A stretch of 64,000 bases of DNA from Massilia atriviolacea. Lineage in GTDB: Bacteria; Pseudomonadota; Gammaproteobacteria; Burkholderiales; Burkholderiaceae_D. The notes below the pieces were generated by a model. It was not told the origin of the DNA. It searched no databases and saw only the letters and a list, made by a program, of their open reading frames with translations. The position numbers were made by a program, and so were the translations under genes. Positions within the stretch are counted from its first letter, which is position 1. Each line of letters begins with the position of its first letter. Shown here piece after piece: positions 45,191-54,841 of the stretch. The DNA is taken from positions 1 to 64,000 of the forward strand of contig NZ_RXLQ01000018.1 in assembly GCF_003953935.1 (NCBI RefSeq), in the 5' to 3' direction.

Positions 45191-45448
45191 ATGGTCGTTA
45201 TTCGTTTAGCTCGTGGAGGCGCCAAGAAGCGCCCGTTCTTCAACATCGTTGCAACGGACTCGCGCAATCGCCGCGACGGCCGCTTCATCGAGCGCATCGG
45301 TTTCTACAACCCGATGGCATCCGGTGGCGAAGTCGGCCTGCGTATCACCGCAGACCGTCTGGCTTACTGGCAAGGCGTTGGCGCACAACTGTCGCCAACC
45401 GTTGCACGTCTGGTGAACAGCCAGCCAGCAGCTCCAGCAGCAGCCTAA
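45191..45448 (+). CDS. rpsP: 30S ribosomal protein S16
   Basis: An 85-residue S16 starting [17 protein letters not shown], with the family segments [17 protein letters not shown] and GFYNPMA. First gene of the conserved rpsP-rimM-trmD-rplS operon. A short upstream in-frame extension has no family match, so ATG 45191 is the start. Confidence 0.99.
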   Translation: MVVIRLARGGAKKRPFFNIVATDSRNRRDGRFIERIGFYNPMASGGEVGLRITADRLAYWQGVGAQLSPTVARLVNSQPAAPAAA

Positions 45449-45460
45449 GCAGGTCCGGGT

Positions 45461-46015
45461 TTGAGCGGTTCGGCAGCATCCGGGGTGCAAATCCCTGACG
45501 ACCTGACGCAAGTCGGGTACGTGTCCGGCGCCTTCGGCGTCACCGGTTCGATTCGGGTTACCCCGTTTTCCACCGACGCGGATGGGTTGCTGAGCGTGAA
45601 AACCTGGTGGCTGGATAAACCCAGCCTGCAATCCGTCTCCGTACGGACTGCGAAAATGCACGGCGGCGACGTCGTGGCCCAGTTGGCAGGAATGCTCGGG
45701 CGGGATGCCGCGGAGGCGCTGAAAGGCGCCGCTGTTTCCATCCCGCGCAGCCAGTTTCCGCAACTGCCGGCCGATGAATTTTATTGGGCCGATCTGATCG
45801 GCCTGAATGTAGTTAACCTGCAAGGCGAGGCCTTGGGGCTGGTGTCCGACATGATGCATAACGGCGCGCAATCGATTTTGCGCATCGCGCCGGTGCCGGA
45901 TCCCGCAAGCGATGCCAGGGCGCCCGAGCGCCTGATTCCGTTTGTGGACCAGTTCGTCAAAACAGTTGACCAGGCAAGCAAGACCATCACGGTGGACTGG
46001 GGCCTGGATTATTAA
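45461..46015 (+). CDS. rimM: Ribosome maturation factor RimM
   Basis: A 184-residue 16S rRNA processing factor that binds S19 during 30S assembly. TTG 45461 starts 12 bp after rpsP; the N-terminal segment [19 protein letters not shown] and the C-terminal PRC-barrel [14 protein letters not shown] and [13 protein letters not shown] are diagnostic. Translational coupling to rpsP is likely. Confidence 0.97.
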   Translation: MSGSAASGVQIPDDLTQVGYVSGAFGVTGSIRVTPFSTDADGLLSVKTWWLDKPSLQSVSVRTAKMHGGDVVAQLAGMLGRDAAEALKGAAVSIPRSQFPQLPADEFYWADLIGLNVVNLQGEALGLVSDMMHNGAQSILRIAPVPDPASDARAPERLIPFVDQFVKTVDQASKTITVDWGLDY

Positions 46016-46038
46016 GGCTTCCCACGAGCGAGTGCGCC

Positions 46039-46785
46039 ATGCAATTTGATGTCGTGACCTTGTTTCCCGAGATGTTTGCCGCGCTGACGCAGTCGGGTGT
46101 GACCCGCCGCGCCTTCGAGCAGAAACGCTGGGGCCTGTCGACCTGGAATCCGCGCGATTTCACGAGCGACAATCACCGTACCGTCGACGACCGCCCGTAT
46201 GGCGGCGGACCGGGCATGGTGATGCTGGCCAAGCCGCTCGAAGCGGCCATCGGCGCCGCCAGGCAGCGCCAGGTCATGCTCGACCTGCCCATACCGCGCG
46301 TGGTCTTCATGTCGCCGCAGGGCAGGGCGCTGACCCACGAGCGGGTGATGGACCTGAAGGATGAAGCCGGTTTGATCGTGCTGTGCGGACGCTACGAAGC
46401 GGTCGACCAGCGCTTGCTCGACCGCTGCGTCGACGAGGAAATCAGCCTCGGCGACTTCGTGCTGTCGGGCGGCGAACTGCCGGCGATGGCGCTGATGGAT
46501 GCGGTGGTGCGGCAATTGCCGGGCGTACTGAACGACGACGCCTCGGCGGTCGAAGACAGTTTCGTCAACGGCTTGCTCGATTCGCCCCATTACACCCGTC
46601 CCGATACGTACGAAGGCGTGGCGGTGCCGCCGGTCCTGATGGGCGGCAACCATGCGGAGATTGTCAAGTGGCGGCGCGAGCGCATGCTCGAAGCCACCGC
46701 CCGGAAACGGCCCGACCTGCTGGTCCGCGCGCGCAGCGCCGGACTGCTGAGCAAGGCCGACGAAAAGTTTCTTGCAGGTTTGTAA
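46039..46785 (+). CDS. trmD: tRNA (guanine-N1)-methyltransferase
   Basis: A 248-residue SPOUT methyltransferase that makes m1G37 in t[40 protein letters not shown] and [19 protein letters not shown] make up the SAM-binding knot. Third gene of the operon. Confidence 0.99.
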   Translation: MQFDVVTLFPEMFAALTQSGVTRRAFEQKRWGLSTWNPRDFTSDNHRTVDDRPYGGGPGMVMLAKPLEAAIGAARQRQVMLDLPIPRVVFMSPQGRALTHERVMDLKDEAGLIVLCGRYEAVDQRLLDRCVDEEISLGDFVLSGGELPAMALMDAVVRQLPGVLNDDASAVEDSFVNGLLDSPHYTRPDTYEGVAVPPVLMGGNHAEIVKWRRERMLEATARKRPDLLVRARSAGLLSKADEKFLAGL

Positions 46786-46891
46786 ACCTGCTATTGCAGT
46801 ACCACTGTGCAGGCAATCTCGCCCGTATCAGTAACCCCATCCTCTACTGGGCGAATGCAGCGCCAGCAAGATGGTTATCGGAGTCCTAAAA

Positions 46892-47278
46892 ATGAATTTG
46901 ATTCAGCAACTTGAGCAAGAAGAAATTGCCCGTCTGGGCAAGACGATTCCTGATTTCGCACCTGGCGACACCGTGATCGTCAACGTCAACGTGGTCGAAG
47001 GCACCCGCAAGCGCGCCCAGGCATACGAAGGCGTCGTGATCTCCCGTCGCAACCGCGGCCTGAACTCGAACTTCATCGTTCGCAAGATCTCGTCCGGCGA
47101 AGGCGTCGAGCGTACGTTCCAGCTGTATTCCCCGCTGATCGCATCGATCGAAGTCAAGCGTCGTGGCGATGTTCGCCGCGCCAAGCTGTACTACCTGCGC
47201 GAGCGTTCGGGTAAATCGGCGCGTATCAAAGAAAAACTGCCAAACCGTCGCGCTGCTGCACCAGCGGCTGCCAAGTAA
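46892..47278 (+). CDS. rplS: 50S ribosomal protein L19
   Basis: A 128-residue L19 starting at ATG 46892 ([16 protein letters not shown]), with [19 protein letters not shown] and [17 protein letters not shown]. Ends the operon, with a terminator 20 bp downstream. The C-terminus is Ala-rich. Confidence 0.99.
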   Translation: MNLIQQLEQEEIARLGKTIPDFAPGDTVIVNVNVVEGTRKRAQAYEGVVISRRNRGLNSNFIVRKISSGEGVERTFQLYSPLIASIEVKRRGDVRRAKLYYLRERSGKSARIKEKLPNRRAAAPAAAK

Positions 47279-47297
47279 TCGGCACCGGCGTTTTAAG

Positions 47298-47327
47298 AAA
47301 GGCATCCCTACCCGGATGCCTTTTTTT
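47298..47327 (+). terminator. Rho-independent terminator of the rpsP-rplS operon
   Basis: AAAGGCATCC (47298-47307) pairs with GGATGCCTTT (47314-47323), followed by a T-run to 47327. Confidence 0.9.
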
Positions 47328-47345
47328 GTTTTAAGGACAATACCC

Positions 47346-48011
47346 TTGCCCAAGATTATTTTCGATCCAGAAAAATTGCCTGTCGAAGGCCTCGGCGGCG
47401 AAGCGGCGCTCGAGCCGGAGCGCCTCACGCCCGCGTGGCTGCGCCGGCGTTTCGCCAGTCCGCCCGACTGGCAGCCCGAGCCGCCGGGCGAATCCTGGGG
47501 AGGACGCACCGACATGATGCCGGCCTCGGTGCTGCTGCCGCTGGTGCAGCGCGAGGCGGGCCTGACCATGCTGCTGACCGTGCGCACCGCGCACCTGTCG
47601 GCGCATGCGGGGCAGATCAGCTTTCCGGGCGGGCGGGCCGAGAGCTACGACGCCTCGGCGATCGCCACCGCGCTGCGCGAGAGCGAGGAAGAAATCGGCC
47701 TGCAGCGCCGCCACGTCGACGTGATCGGCACCTTGCCCGACTATATTACCGGCACCGGCTACCGGGTCACCCCGGTGGTGGGCCTGATCGCGCCGCCGTT
47801 CGAGCTGGCCGCCGACGCCAACGAAGTGGCCGAAATCTTCGAAGTGCCGCTGCAATTCCTGATGGACGGCATGAACCACCAGCGCCTCTCGCTGGAACTG
47901 CCCGAAGGGGCCGGACAGCGCAGCTTCTACGCCATGCCGTACGATCGCTTCTTCATCTGGGGCGCCACCGCCGGCATGCTGCGCAACCTGTTTCACTTCC
48001 TGCGTGCCTGA
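47346..48011 (+). CDS. CoA pyrophosphatase / NUDIX hydrolase (NudL-like)
   Basis: A 221-residue Nudix protein. The Nudix box is GGRAESYDASAIATALRES followed by EEEIGL, preceded by AHAGQISFPGG, the UPF0035 signature of CoA pyrophosphatases. The TTG start 47346 follows an AAGGACA site and lies just beyond the rplS terminator. An in-frame ATG inside the terminator would add ten residues. It cleaves CoA or derivatives to phosphopantetheine and 3',5'-ADP. Confidence 0.9.
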   Translation: MPKIIFDPEKLPVEGLGGEAALEPERLTPAWLRRRFASPPDWQPEPPGESWGGRTDMMPASVLLPLVQREAGLTMLLTVRTAHLSAHAGQISFPGGRAESYDASAIATALRESEEEIGLQRRHVDVIGTLPDYITGTGYRVTPVVGLIAPPFELAADANEVAEIFEVPLQFLMDGMNHQRLSLELPEGAGQRSFYAMPYDRFFIWGATAGMLRNLFHFLRA

Positions 48012-48022
48012 GCCGGACGCGC

Positions 48023-48037
48023 ATTGGTCTGACCAAT
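48023..48037. promoter_or_regulatory. Second copy of the palindrome ATTGGTCTGACCAAT
   Basis: Identical to 15426-15440, here between NudL and the CbiB-like gene. It could be a GntR operator for the 48135 gene, about 98 bp downstream. Confidence 0.45.
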
Positions 48038-48134
48038 CCTCAATAAGTTTGATTCCGCCGGTGCTCTGCGCTATCGTAGCGGGCATTGACGAATTGCTCT
48101 GCTGCTTCATTCTAAAAGTATAAAAGGACCTTCG

Positions 48135-49112
48135 ATGACATTTTTCTCCATTCTCTGCGCGCTGCTGATCGAACAGCTCAAGCCGCTGCGGGCAGACAAT
48201 CTGATTTATGCGGAGATCAAGAGTTTCGCGATGCGCATGGAAGGCTGGTTCAACGCGGGCGACGCCAGCAACGGCCGCATGGGCTGGGTGCTGGTCATCC
48301 TGCTGCTGATGGGGCCGACCGCCCTGATTTCCTGGCTGCTGTACGACTACCAGCTGGTGTTCGTCGCCTTCGCCTGGAATGTGCTGATCGTCTACCTGAC
48401 CCTGGGTTTTCGTCATTACAGCCATTATTTCAGCTCGATCCAGGGGGCGCTCAGCGCCGGCGACGAAGCCGGCGCGCGCGCGCTGCTGGCCGAGTGGGCG
48501 CGCATCGACACGGTCGGCATGGAAGGATCGGAAGTGGCGCGCATCGCCGTCGAAAAGTCGCTCCTGACCACGCACCGCAATGTGTTCGGGGTGTTCTTCT
48601 GGTTCCTGCTCGTCGGCCCGGCCGGTGCGGTGATGTACCGCGTCTCGGAATACCTGGCGCGCGCGTGGAACGAGCCGGACCACATGCGCAACGAAGCCTT
48701 CGGCCAGTTCGCCGCGCGCGCGTTTTACTGGATCGACTGGGTGCCGGTGCGCCTGACGGCGGTGGCGTTCGCCGTGGTCGGCAATTTTGAAGATGCCATC
48801 TATGCATGGCGCAACTTCGCCCATCGCTGGACCGACGAGGCGCGCGGGATCATCCTGTCGGCCGGCGGCGGGGCCATGGGCGTGCGCCTGGGCACGCCGA
48901 ACGAGAATGCCTCCAAGGTCTTGCCGCCGGATGCGGCCACCGTCGACAGCACCTACAGCGAAGTCGACGTGATGCCGGGCGAAGAGCCGAACGCGCGGGC
49001 CCTGCAAAGCACGGTCGGATTGGTGTGGCGGGCGTTGCTTTTATGGATGCTGCTGCTGTTGCTGTTGTCGGGGGCGGTGGGTTTGGCTAATATTGGACAG
49101 GCGGCGGCCTGA
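48135..49112 (+). CDS. CobD/CbiB-family membrane protein
   Basis: A 325-residue membrane protein related to CobD/CbiB, which condenses adenosylcobyric acid with aminopropanol. N-terminal MTFFSILCALLIEQLKPLR, membrane helices at VLVILLLMGPTALISWLLY and VFVAFAWNVLIVYLTLGF, and NVFGVFFWFLLVGPAGAVMYR followed by EYLARAWN. The long C-terminal cytosolic part and one more helix (LLLWMLLLLLLSGAVGLAN) complete it. No other cobalamin gene is in the window, so the role may be separate from B12 synthesis. Confidence 0.87.
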   Translation: MTFFSILCALLIEQLKPLRADNLIYAEIKSFAMRMEGWFNAGDASNGRMGWVLVILLLMGPTALISWLLYDYQLVFVAFAWNVLIVYLTLGFRHYSHYFSSIQGALSAGDEAGARALLAEWARIDTVGMEGSEVARIAVEKSLLTTHRNVFGVFFWFLLVGPAGAVMYRVSEYLARAWNEPDHMRNEAFGQFAARAFYWIDWVPVRLTAVAFAVVGNFEDAIYAWRNFAHRWTDEARGIILSAGGGAMGVRLGTPNENASKVLPPDAATVDSTYSEVDVMPGEEPNARALQSTVGLVWRALLLWMLLLLLLSGAVGLANIGQAAA

Positions 49113-49141
49113 GGCCGGTTGCGCGGCCGCGGCAGTAACAG

Positions 49142-49183
49142 GCGTCGTTCGCGCGCCAGGGCGGCCCTGGGCGGGAACGACGC
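49142..49183. repeat. REP-like palindrome GCGTCGTTC...GAACGACGC
   Basis: GCGTCGTTC (49142-49150) and GAACGACGC (49175-49183) are perfect reverse complements around a GC-rich centre, with further inner pairing. It is 29 bp past the CbiB-like gene. Confidence 0.6.
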
Positions 49184-49313
49184 GGTGCATCATTCCTGCA
49201 AACTCAACTCTTCTATAAGATATAATACTGACGTTGCATAGCAGAACCTGATTCACTGGCCCGGCGCTTGCGCCTTCGTCTCCACGCATCTTCCTGTTCC
49301 CACGACCCGCCCT

Positions 49314-49658
49314 ATGGCCGAGTTATCCGAAAGCAAGAAAAAACTCGCCGACGAGTTTTTCATTCTTGGCCTCACCAGCAATGGCAGGCAGTTCCGCCCC
49401 AGCGACTGGGCCGAGCGGCTGTGCGGCGTCATGTCCTGCTTTCGCCCCGAAGGCTCGGGCGGACGCAATGCCCACCTGCAGTTCTCGCCCTTCGTGCGCC
49501 CGACCATGCTCGACGGCGTGAAGGCCGTGGTGGTCGATAACGAACTCCAGAAAGTCGAACCGCTGGCCTACCACTTCGTCCTGAATTTCGCCAAGGACAA
49601 TGATCTCCAGATCATCGACGCCTGCATCCTGCCCGAACCGGGCGAGCCTAAAATCTGA
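49314..49658 (+). CDS. DUF3579 domain-containing protein
   Basis: A 114-residue beta-proteobacterial family protein. Family segments FFILGLTSNGRQFRPSDW, AERLCGVMSCF, VRPTMLDGVKAVVVDNEL and YHFVLNFAKDNDLQII are visible. Structures of this family show a compact alpha/beta fold; no enzyme activity is known. A -10-like TATAAT lies near 49218. Confidence 0.93.
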   Translation: MAELSESKKKLADEFFILGLTSNGRQFRPSDWAERLCGVMSCFRPEGSGGRNAHLQFSPFVRPTMLDGVKAVVVDNELQKVEPLAYHFVLNFAKDNDLQIIDACILPEPGEPKI

Positions 49659-49782
49659 AAATCCTCACCGCTGTTTTGAGCAAGATCAAACTGGCAACAG
49701 AAAGAGCGCGTTAGTTTAAGCCTTTTGCGCGCCCATTTGCGCGCGCGCACATCACAAGCGCACCGCCGCTAGGGAGAACACA

Positions 49783-50232
49783 ATGCGCATAGGCGAAATC
49801 TGCACTGTCCACACCAGTTACTGCAAGGGCGACGAAACCGTCCAGGCCGCAGCCCTGCTGATGCGTCAGCATCATGTCGGCGACCTGGTGGTGGTCGAAC
49901 AAAGGCAGGAGGAACGCATTCCGGTCGGCATCCTCACCGACCGCGACATCGTGGTCTCGGTCATCGCGCTCGGGCTCGATCCGGCCAGCCTGCTGGTCGG
50001 CGACATCATGAGCGCCGACCTGCTGACCGCGTCGGAAGACGACGACGTCTACGAAACCATCGAACGCATGCGCCTGCGCGGCATCCGCCGCGTCCCGGTG
50101 GTCAACAACGCCGGCGGGCTGGCCGGCATCGTCAGCGTCGACGACCTGCTGGAGTTCCTGGCGGAGGAAATGGGCGAACTGTCCCGCATCAGCGCGCACC
50201 AGCAAAGCCACGAAAAACGCGCGCGCCAGTAG
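49783..50232 (+). CDS. CBS-domain protein (two CBS motifs)
   Basis: A 149-residue protein of two tandem CBS domains (GIL-TDRDIVVSVI and GIVSVDDLLEFLAEE) without another domain. It binds adenine nucleotides in related proteins and may sense energy state. It starts MRIGEICTVHTSYC, with one leading CBS strand pair. It has no partner gene in the vicinity. Confidence 0.92.
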   Translation: MRIGEICTVHTSYCKGDETVQAAALLMRQHHVGDLVVVEQRQEERIPVGILTDRDIVVSVIALGLDPASLLVGDIMSADLLTASEDDDVYETIERMRLRGIRRVPVVNNAGGLAGIVSVDDLLEFLAEEMGELSRISAHQQSHEKRARQ

Positions 50233-50322
50233 CTTGCCTGACGGATTGCCGCCCTCTGGTATGATGAGCCGCGCCGGGGTCCGCGTGGCTCCGGCAAACC
50301 GTGTCCACTACCAGAAGAGCCC

Positions 50323-53028
50323 ATGAATCGAATTCGCTGGATCTGCGCCGCCGCCTGCTTCCTTACGGGCGCCGCGCTCGCCCTGCCTTTGCCCAAAGGC
50401 GTCGTGCAGGGCCCCTCCGTCGAAGGCATTACCGAGTACCGCCTGCCGAACGGCCTGAAGGTGCTGCTGTTTCCCGACTCGTCCAAGCCCACCGTCACCG
50501 TCAACGTGACTTACCTGGTCGGCTCGCGCCACGAGAACTACGGCGAAACCGGCATGGCCCACCTGCTCGAACACCTGATGTTCAAGGGCGCGCCGAACAA
50601 CCGCAATATCGCGCAGCAGTTTTCCCAGCGCGGCATGCAGTTCAACGGCACCACGGCGCTCGACCGCACCAATTACTACGAAGTGTTCCAGGCCGGCGAC
50701 GACAACCTGAAATGGGCGCTGCAGATGGAAGCGGACCGCATGGTCCATTCCTATATCGCCAAAAAAGACCTCGACTCCGAAATGACGGTGGTGCGCAACG
50801 AGTACGAAAGCGGCGAGAACTCGCCCGCCGACGTCCTGATGAAGCGCATGCAGAGCCTCGGCTACGACTGGCACAGCTACGGCCGTTCGACCATCGGCAA
50901 CCGCAGCGACATCGAGAACGTCAAGATCGAGAACCTGCAGGCTTTCTATCGCACCTGGTACCAGCCCGATAACGCGGTGCTGCTGGTGGCCGGCAAATTC
51001 GATCCGGCCCGCGCGCTGGGCTGGATCGCGCACAGTTTCGGTGCGATCCCCAAACCGAAGCGCGCCTTGCCGCAGTTCTGGACGGTGGAGCCGACCCAGG
51101 ACGGCGAGCGCAGTTTTACCGTGCGGCGCCAGGGCGACGTGCAGATGATCGCGCTCGGCTACAAGGTGCCGGCCGCGCTGCATGACGACAGCGACGCCCT
51201 GAGCTTCGCCTCCGAGGTGCTGGGCGCGGCCACTACCGGGCGCCTGCACAAGCTGCTGGTCGAAAGCGGCAAGGCCAGCGACGTCTTCGCCTACGCCGAA
51301 ACCGGCTACGCGCCCGGCATGCTGTACTTCGGCGCGGTGGTGCGCAAGGGCGACCCGATCGAGCCGGTGCGCGAGGCGCTGACGGGGGCCGTCGAGGACT
51401 TCGCCAAGACCCCGCCGACCGAAGCCGAAATCGAGCGCGTACGGCGCAACTACAGCAACAGCATCGACAAGAGCCTGAACGACCCGCAGCAGGTCGGCGT
51501 GGCCTTGTCCGAAGTGATCGCGCTGGGCGACTGGCGCCTGTTTTTCGTGGGCCGCGAGCGCATCGCCAGCATGACCGCGGCCGAAGTGGCCGACGCGGCG
51601 GGGCGCTACCTGCGCCGCGACAACCGCGTGACCGGCCACTTCCTGCCGGACGACGCGCCGCGCCGCGCCGAGATCCCGCCGGCGCCGAGCGTGGCCAGCG
51701 TGATGAAGGACTTCAAACCGAAACAGGCGAGCCAGAAGTCGGAAGACTTCGATCCCAGCCAGGCCAACATCATGAAGCGCACCACCCTGGCCACCGTGGG
51801 GGGCATGAAGCTGGCGCTGCTGCCCAAGAAAAACCGGGGCGAAGCGGTGTCGGTCGACCTGAACCTGCATTGGGGCGACCAGAAAAACCTGTTCGGCAAG
51901 GGCATGCTGCCGGCGATGACGGGCGCCATGCTCACGCGCGGCACCACCCGCTACACGCGCGAGCAGCTGTCGGACGCCTTCGACAAGCTGAAGATCAGCG
52001 GCGGCCTGATGGAGTTCGAAACCACGCGTCCCAACCTGAACGAGGCGCTGCGCCTGATGGCGCACGTGCTCAAGGAGCCGAGCTTTCCCGAAGCCGAATT
52101 CGAACAACTGCGCCAGCAATGGCTGGTCAGCCTGGAGTCGGGCCGCAGCGAGCCGCAATCGGTGGCGGCGCGCACGCTGGCCGAACACTTCGACCGTTAT
52201 CCCAAAGGCGACGTGCGCGCCACCCGCACGCTCGACGAGCAGATCGCCGAGGTCAAGGCGGTGCGCCTGGAAGACGTGAAAGCCTACTACCGCGACTTCT
52301 ACGGCGCCTCGCACGGCGAACTGGCGATCGTCGGCGACTTCGACGCCGCGCCCATCGCGCCGCTGATCGACGAGCTGTTCGGCAAGTGGCAGAGCCGCGC
52401 CAGCTACGCGCCGGTGCTGCGCACCAATGCGGCGGTCGCGCCCCTGAAGAAGACCATCCACCTCGCGGACAAGGAAAACGGCGTGGTCATGGCGCGCCTG
52501 AACCTCGACCTGCACGTGGACGATGCGGACTATCCGGCGCTGATGCTGGCCAATTACATCTTCGGCGACGGCGGCCTGGAATCGCGCCTGATGAACCGCA
52601 TCCGCCAAAAGGACGGCCTGTCCTATGGCGGCGGCTCGCAGCTCGGCGCCGGTGACCTCGACCGCGCGGGCGGCCTGTCGATGAGCGCCATCGCCGCGCC
52701 GCAAAACCTGGCCAGGCTCGATGCGGCGATGCGCGAGGAACTGGCGCGCGCCGCGAGCAAGGGCTTCACCGCCGGCGAACTGGCGGCGGCCAAGTCGGGC
52801 CTGCTGCAGCAGCGCGCGCAAAACCGCGCCGAAGACAGCATTCTGGCGAGCGGCTGGACCTCGCTGCTGTACCTGGGCAAAACCTTCGCATGGAGCGCGC
52901 GCTTCGAACAGAAACTGGCCGCTGTATCTTTGGAGCAACTAAACGCCGCCTTCCGCAAGGCGGTCGACCCGGCGGCGCTGAGCGTCGTCATAGCGGGCGA
53001 CCAGGAGAAAGCCCAGCCCAGGAAATAA
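50323..53028 (+). CDS. M16-family zinc metallopeptidase (pitrilysin-like, periplasmic)
   Basis: A 901-residue periplasmic peptidase. A signal peptide (about 1-20, MNRIRWICAAACFLTGAAL) precedes two M16 halves. The active half has the inverted zinc motif H80-LLE-H84 (MAHLLEHLMFKG) and NEYESGENSP with the third ligand region. The inactive half starts near 480 (LNLHWGDQKNLFGKGML) and contains MLTRGTTRYTREQLSD. The enzyme should cleave peptides in the envelope. ATG 50323 has an AGAAGA site. Confidence 0.95.
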   Translation: MNRIRWICAAACFLTGAALALPLPKGVVQGPSVEGITEYRLPNGLKVLLFPDSSKPTVTVNVTYLVGSRHENYGETGMAHLLEHLMFKGAPNNRNIAQQFSQRGMQFNGTTALDRTNYYEVFQAGDDNLKWALQMEADRMVHSYIAKKDLDSEMTVVRNEYESGENSPADVLMKRMQSLGYDWHSYGRSTIGNRSDIENVKIENLQAFYRTWYQPDNAVLLVAGKFDPARALGWIAHSFGAIPKPKRALPQFWTVEPTQDGERSFTVRRQGDVQMIALGYKVPAALHDDSDALSFASEVLGAATTGRLHKLLVESGKASDVFAYAETGYAPGMLYFGAVVRKGDPIEPVREALTGAVEDFAKTPPTEAEIERVRRNYSNSIDKSLNDPQQVGVALSEVIALGDWRLFFVGRERIASMTAAEVADAAGRYLRRDNRVTGHFLPDDAPRRAEIPPAPSVASVMKDFKPKQASQKSEDFDPSQANIMKRTTLATVGGMKLALLPKKNRGEAVSVDLNLHWGDQKNLFGKGMLPAMTGAMLTRGTTRYTREQLSDAFDKLKISGGLMEFETTRPNLNEALRLMAHVLKEPSFPEAEFEQLRQQWLVSLESGRSEPQSVAARTLAEHFDRYPKGDVRATRTLDEQIAEVKAVRLEDVKAYYRDFYGASHGELAIVGDFDAAPIAPLIDELFGKWQSRASYAPVLRTNAAVAPLKKTIHLADKENGVVMARLNLDLHVDDADYPALMLANYIFGDGGLESRLMNRIRQKDGLSYGGGSQLGAGDLDRAGGLSMSAIAAPQNLARLDAAMREELARAASKGFTAGELAAAKSGLLQQRAQNRAEDSILASGWTSLLYLGKTFAWSARFEQKLAAVSLEQLNAAFRKAVDPAALSVVIAGDQEKAQPRK

Positions 53029-53127
53029 GGCCGGCAATACTTGCTGGCGGGATAGCAACGTTTACGGTATTCTGTTGCTTCGAGGAAGTATTTGCTTCCT
53101 CTGTAGAACATACGGAGATGTTGGATC

Positions 53128-53907
53128 ATGGCCAGGGAGAAGCAGAAGGATACCTCGTTCGAGGGCAAGGTCGTCCTCGTGACGGGGGCGGCGGGCGGCA
53201 TCGGACGCGCTGCGGCAGTGGCGTTCGGGCGCGCGGGAGCGTGCGTGGTGGTGGCCGATACGTCGGTCGACGGCGGCCACGCGACGGCGGCGATGATCGT
53301 CGAAAACGGCGGCAAGGCGCTGTTCGTGCAGTGTAACGTGACGCGCGCGGCGGAAGTCGAAGCGTTGATCGACAAGACGGTGGCGTACTACGGCAAGCTC
53401 GATTGCGCGTTCAACAATGCGGGCATCGAAGAAGAGCACCTGCCGCTGGCGCAGGCCGACGAGGCGCTGTTCGACCGCATCATGAACGTCAACGTCAAGG
53501 GCACCTGGCTGTGCATGAAGTACGAACTGCGCCAGATGCTCAAGCAGGGCAGCGGGAGCATCGTCAACACGGCCTCGGTGGCGGGCCTGGTGGGCGCGCC
53601 GACGCAGCCGATCTACGCGGCCAGCAAGCACGCGGTGGTGGGCATGACCAAGACCGCGGCGGCCGAATATGCGCGCGAAGGGATCCGCATCAACAGCGTG
53701 TGCCCGGGCGTGGTGAATACCCCGATGATGGGCCGCGCGCTGGAACGCGAGCCGCTGCGCGAGAAAAAGCTGCGCAATGTGCATCCGATGGGCAGGTTCG
53801 CCGAGCCGGCCGAGATTGCGCAGGCGGCCATGTGGCTGTGCTCCGAACAGAGTTCCTTCGTGACCGGGCATCAGCTGGCCGTCGATGGCGGCCTGACCGC
53901 GATCTAG
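53128..53907 (+). CDS. SDR-family oxidoreductase
   Basis: A 259-residue classical SDR. LVTGAAGGIGRAAAVAF is the TGxxxGxG cofactor motif, NNAGIEE the NNAG, YAASKHA the catalytic YxxxK, and PGVVNTPMM follows. LAVDGGLTAI ends the protein. It is of the glucose 1-dehydrogenase / 3-oxoacyl reductase type; substrate is not determinable. A terminator-like hairpin follows. Confidence 0.93.
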   Translation: MAREKQKDTSFEGKVVLVTGAAGGIGRAAAVAFGRAGACVVVADTSVDGGHATAAMIVENGGKALFVQCNVTRAAEVEALIDKTVAYYGKLDCAFNNAGIEEEHLPLAQADEALFDRIMNVNVKGTWLCMKYELRQMLKQGSGSIVNTASVAGLVGAPTQPIYAASKHAVVGMTKTAAAEYAREGIRINSVCPGVVNTPMMGRALEREPLREKKLRNVHPMGRFAEPAEIAQAAMWLCSEQSSFVTGHQLAVDGGLTAI

Positions 53908-53908
53908 A

Positions 53909-53938
53909 GCCCTCAGCAGATCGGGGGAAGCTGAGGGC
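53909..53938 (+). terminator. Hairpin downstream of the SDR gene
   Basis: GCCCTCAG (53909-53916) pairs with CTGAGGGC (53931-53938) around a 14-base loop. There is no strong U-tract. Confidence 0.45.
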
Positions 53939-54100
53939 GATGCATGATAAGCGAGGGCAAGGCGCGAGGAGGCCGCATGGCTAGCCATGCAACGGCCAGC
54001 AACGCGGCGCTCGCTTGTCAGGCGCGCCGGCAGCGACTCCGATCCACTGAGACAGGCTCGCAGGCGATTGCGCCGGCTCCGCCATCGGTGGCGCCGGCGA

Positions 54101-54841
54101 TCACACCGTCGTCAGCTCCGCCACAAAGTCGTACATATCCCCCCTGAAGTACGAGCGGCAAAACTCCACCGCCCGTCCGTCGCGCAGGAACGCCAGCCGT
54201 TCCACGCATAATCCCGCATCGCCTTCCTTCGACTGCAGCAGCTTGGCCTGTTCCGCGTTGAGCAGCAGCGCCGACAGGCGTTGCAGCGCGCGCGTGGGCC
54301 GGTTGCCGGCCGCTTCCAGCGCCTCGTACATCGACACCCCCACCACGTCGAGCGAGGGCAGGCAGGAGGCCACGATGGTCGCGTACTCCAGGCACATCGG
54401 CAGTTCGTCCGCGTAGCGGATGCGGTTGAAGCGGTATACCGGCGCGCCCGGCGACAGGCGCAGGCGCAGCGCTTCTTCCGGCGTCACCGTGCCCTCCGAA
54501 CGCTTCAGCCACACGCTGCGCGGTGTGCGTCCGCGCGCCCGCATATCCTCAGAAAACGAGGTCAGCTTGGCGAAATTCTTTTCGATCCGCGTGTTGATGA
54601 AGTTCCCCGAGCCGGGCCGCTTGACCAGCAAGCCCTCGCTGACCAGGCCGTCGATGGCCTTGCGCACGGTGATGCGCGAGATCGACAGGTCCAGCGCCAG
54701 CTGGCGTTCGGCCGGCAAGGCTTCGTCGGGGCCGAACAGGCGCTGGTCGATCGCTTCGCGCAGGGCGCGCTGCAATTGCTGGTACAGGGGCTGGGAGCTG
54801 GTCTGCGCCAGCGTGTGCATGATCTGGGCGAGGGATGTCAT
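54101..54841 (-). CDS. GntR-family transcriptional regulator (HutC/UTRA subgroup)
   Basis: A 246-residue repressor. Winged-helix DNA-binding region with LREAIDQRLFGPDEALPAERQLALDLSI-type blocks (about 26-55), then ISRITVRKAIDGLV and GLLVKRPGSGNFIN. The C-terminal UTRA domain includes FNRIRYADELPMCLEYATI. UTRA repressors respond to sugars or amino-sugar phosphates. It is divergent from the TonB receptor across 369 bp holding short GGTA/ATACC repeats, so it probably controls that receptor. Confidence 0.93.
   Translation of the reverse strand: MTSLAQIMHTLAQTSSQPLYQQLQRALREAIDQRLFGPDEALPAERQLALDLSISRITVRKAIDGLVSEGLLVKRPGSGNFINTRIEKNFAKLTSFSEDMRARGRTPRSVWLKRSEGTVTPEEALRLRLSPGAPVYRFNRIRYADELPMCLEYATIVASCLPSLDVVGVSMYEALEAAGNRPTRALQRLSALLLNAEQAKLLQSKEGDAGLCVERLAFLRDGRAVEFCRSYFRGDMYDFVAELTTV

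Noticed and set aside
50308-52938. 876-residue minus-strand frame opposite the M16 peptidase
   Set aside because: Arg/Val/Gly-rich antisense artefact; the + frame has HLLEH and a signal peptide.
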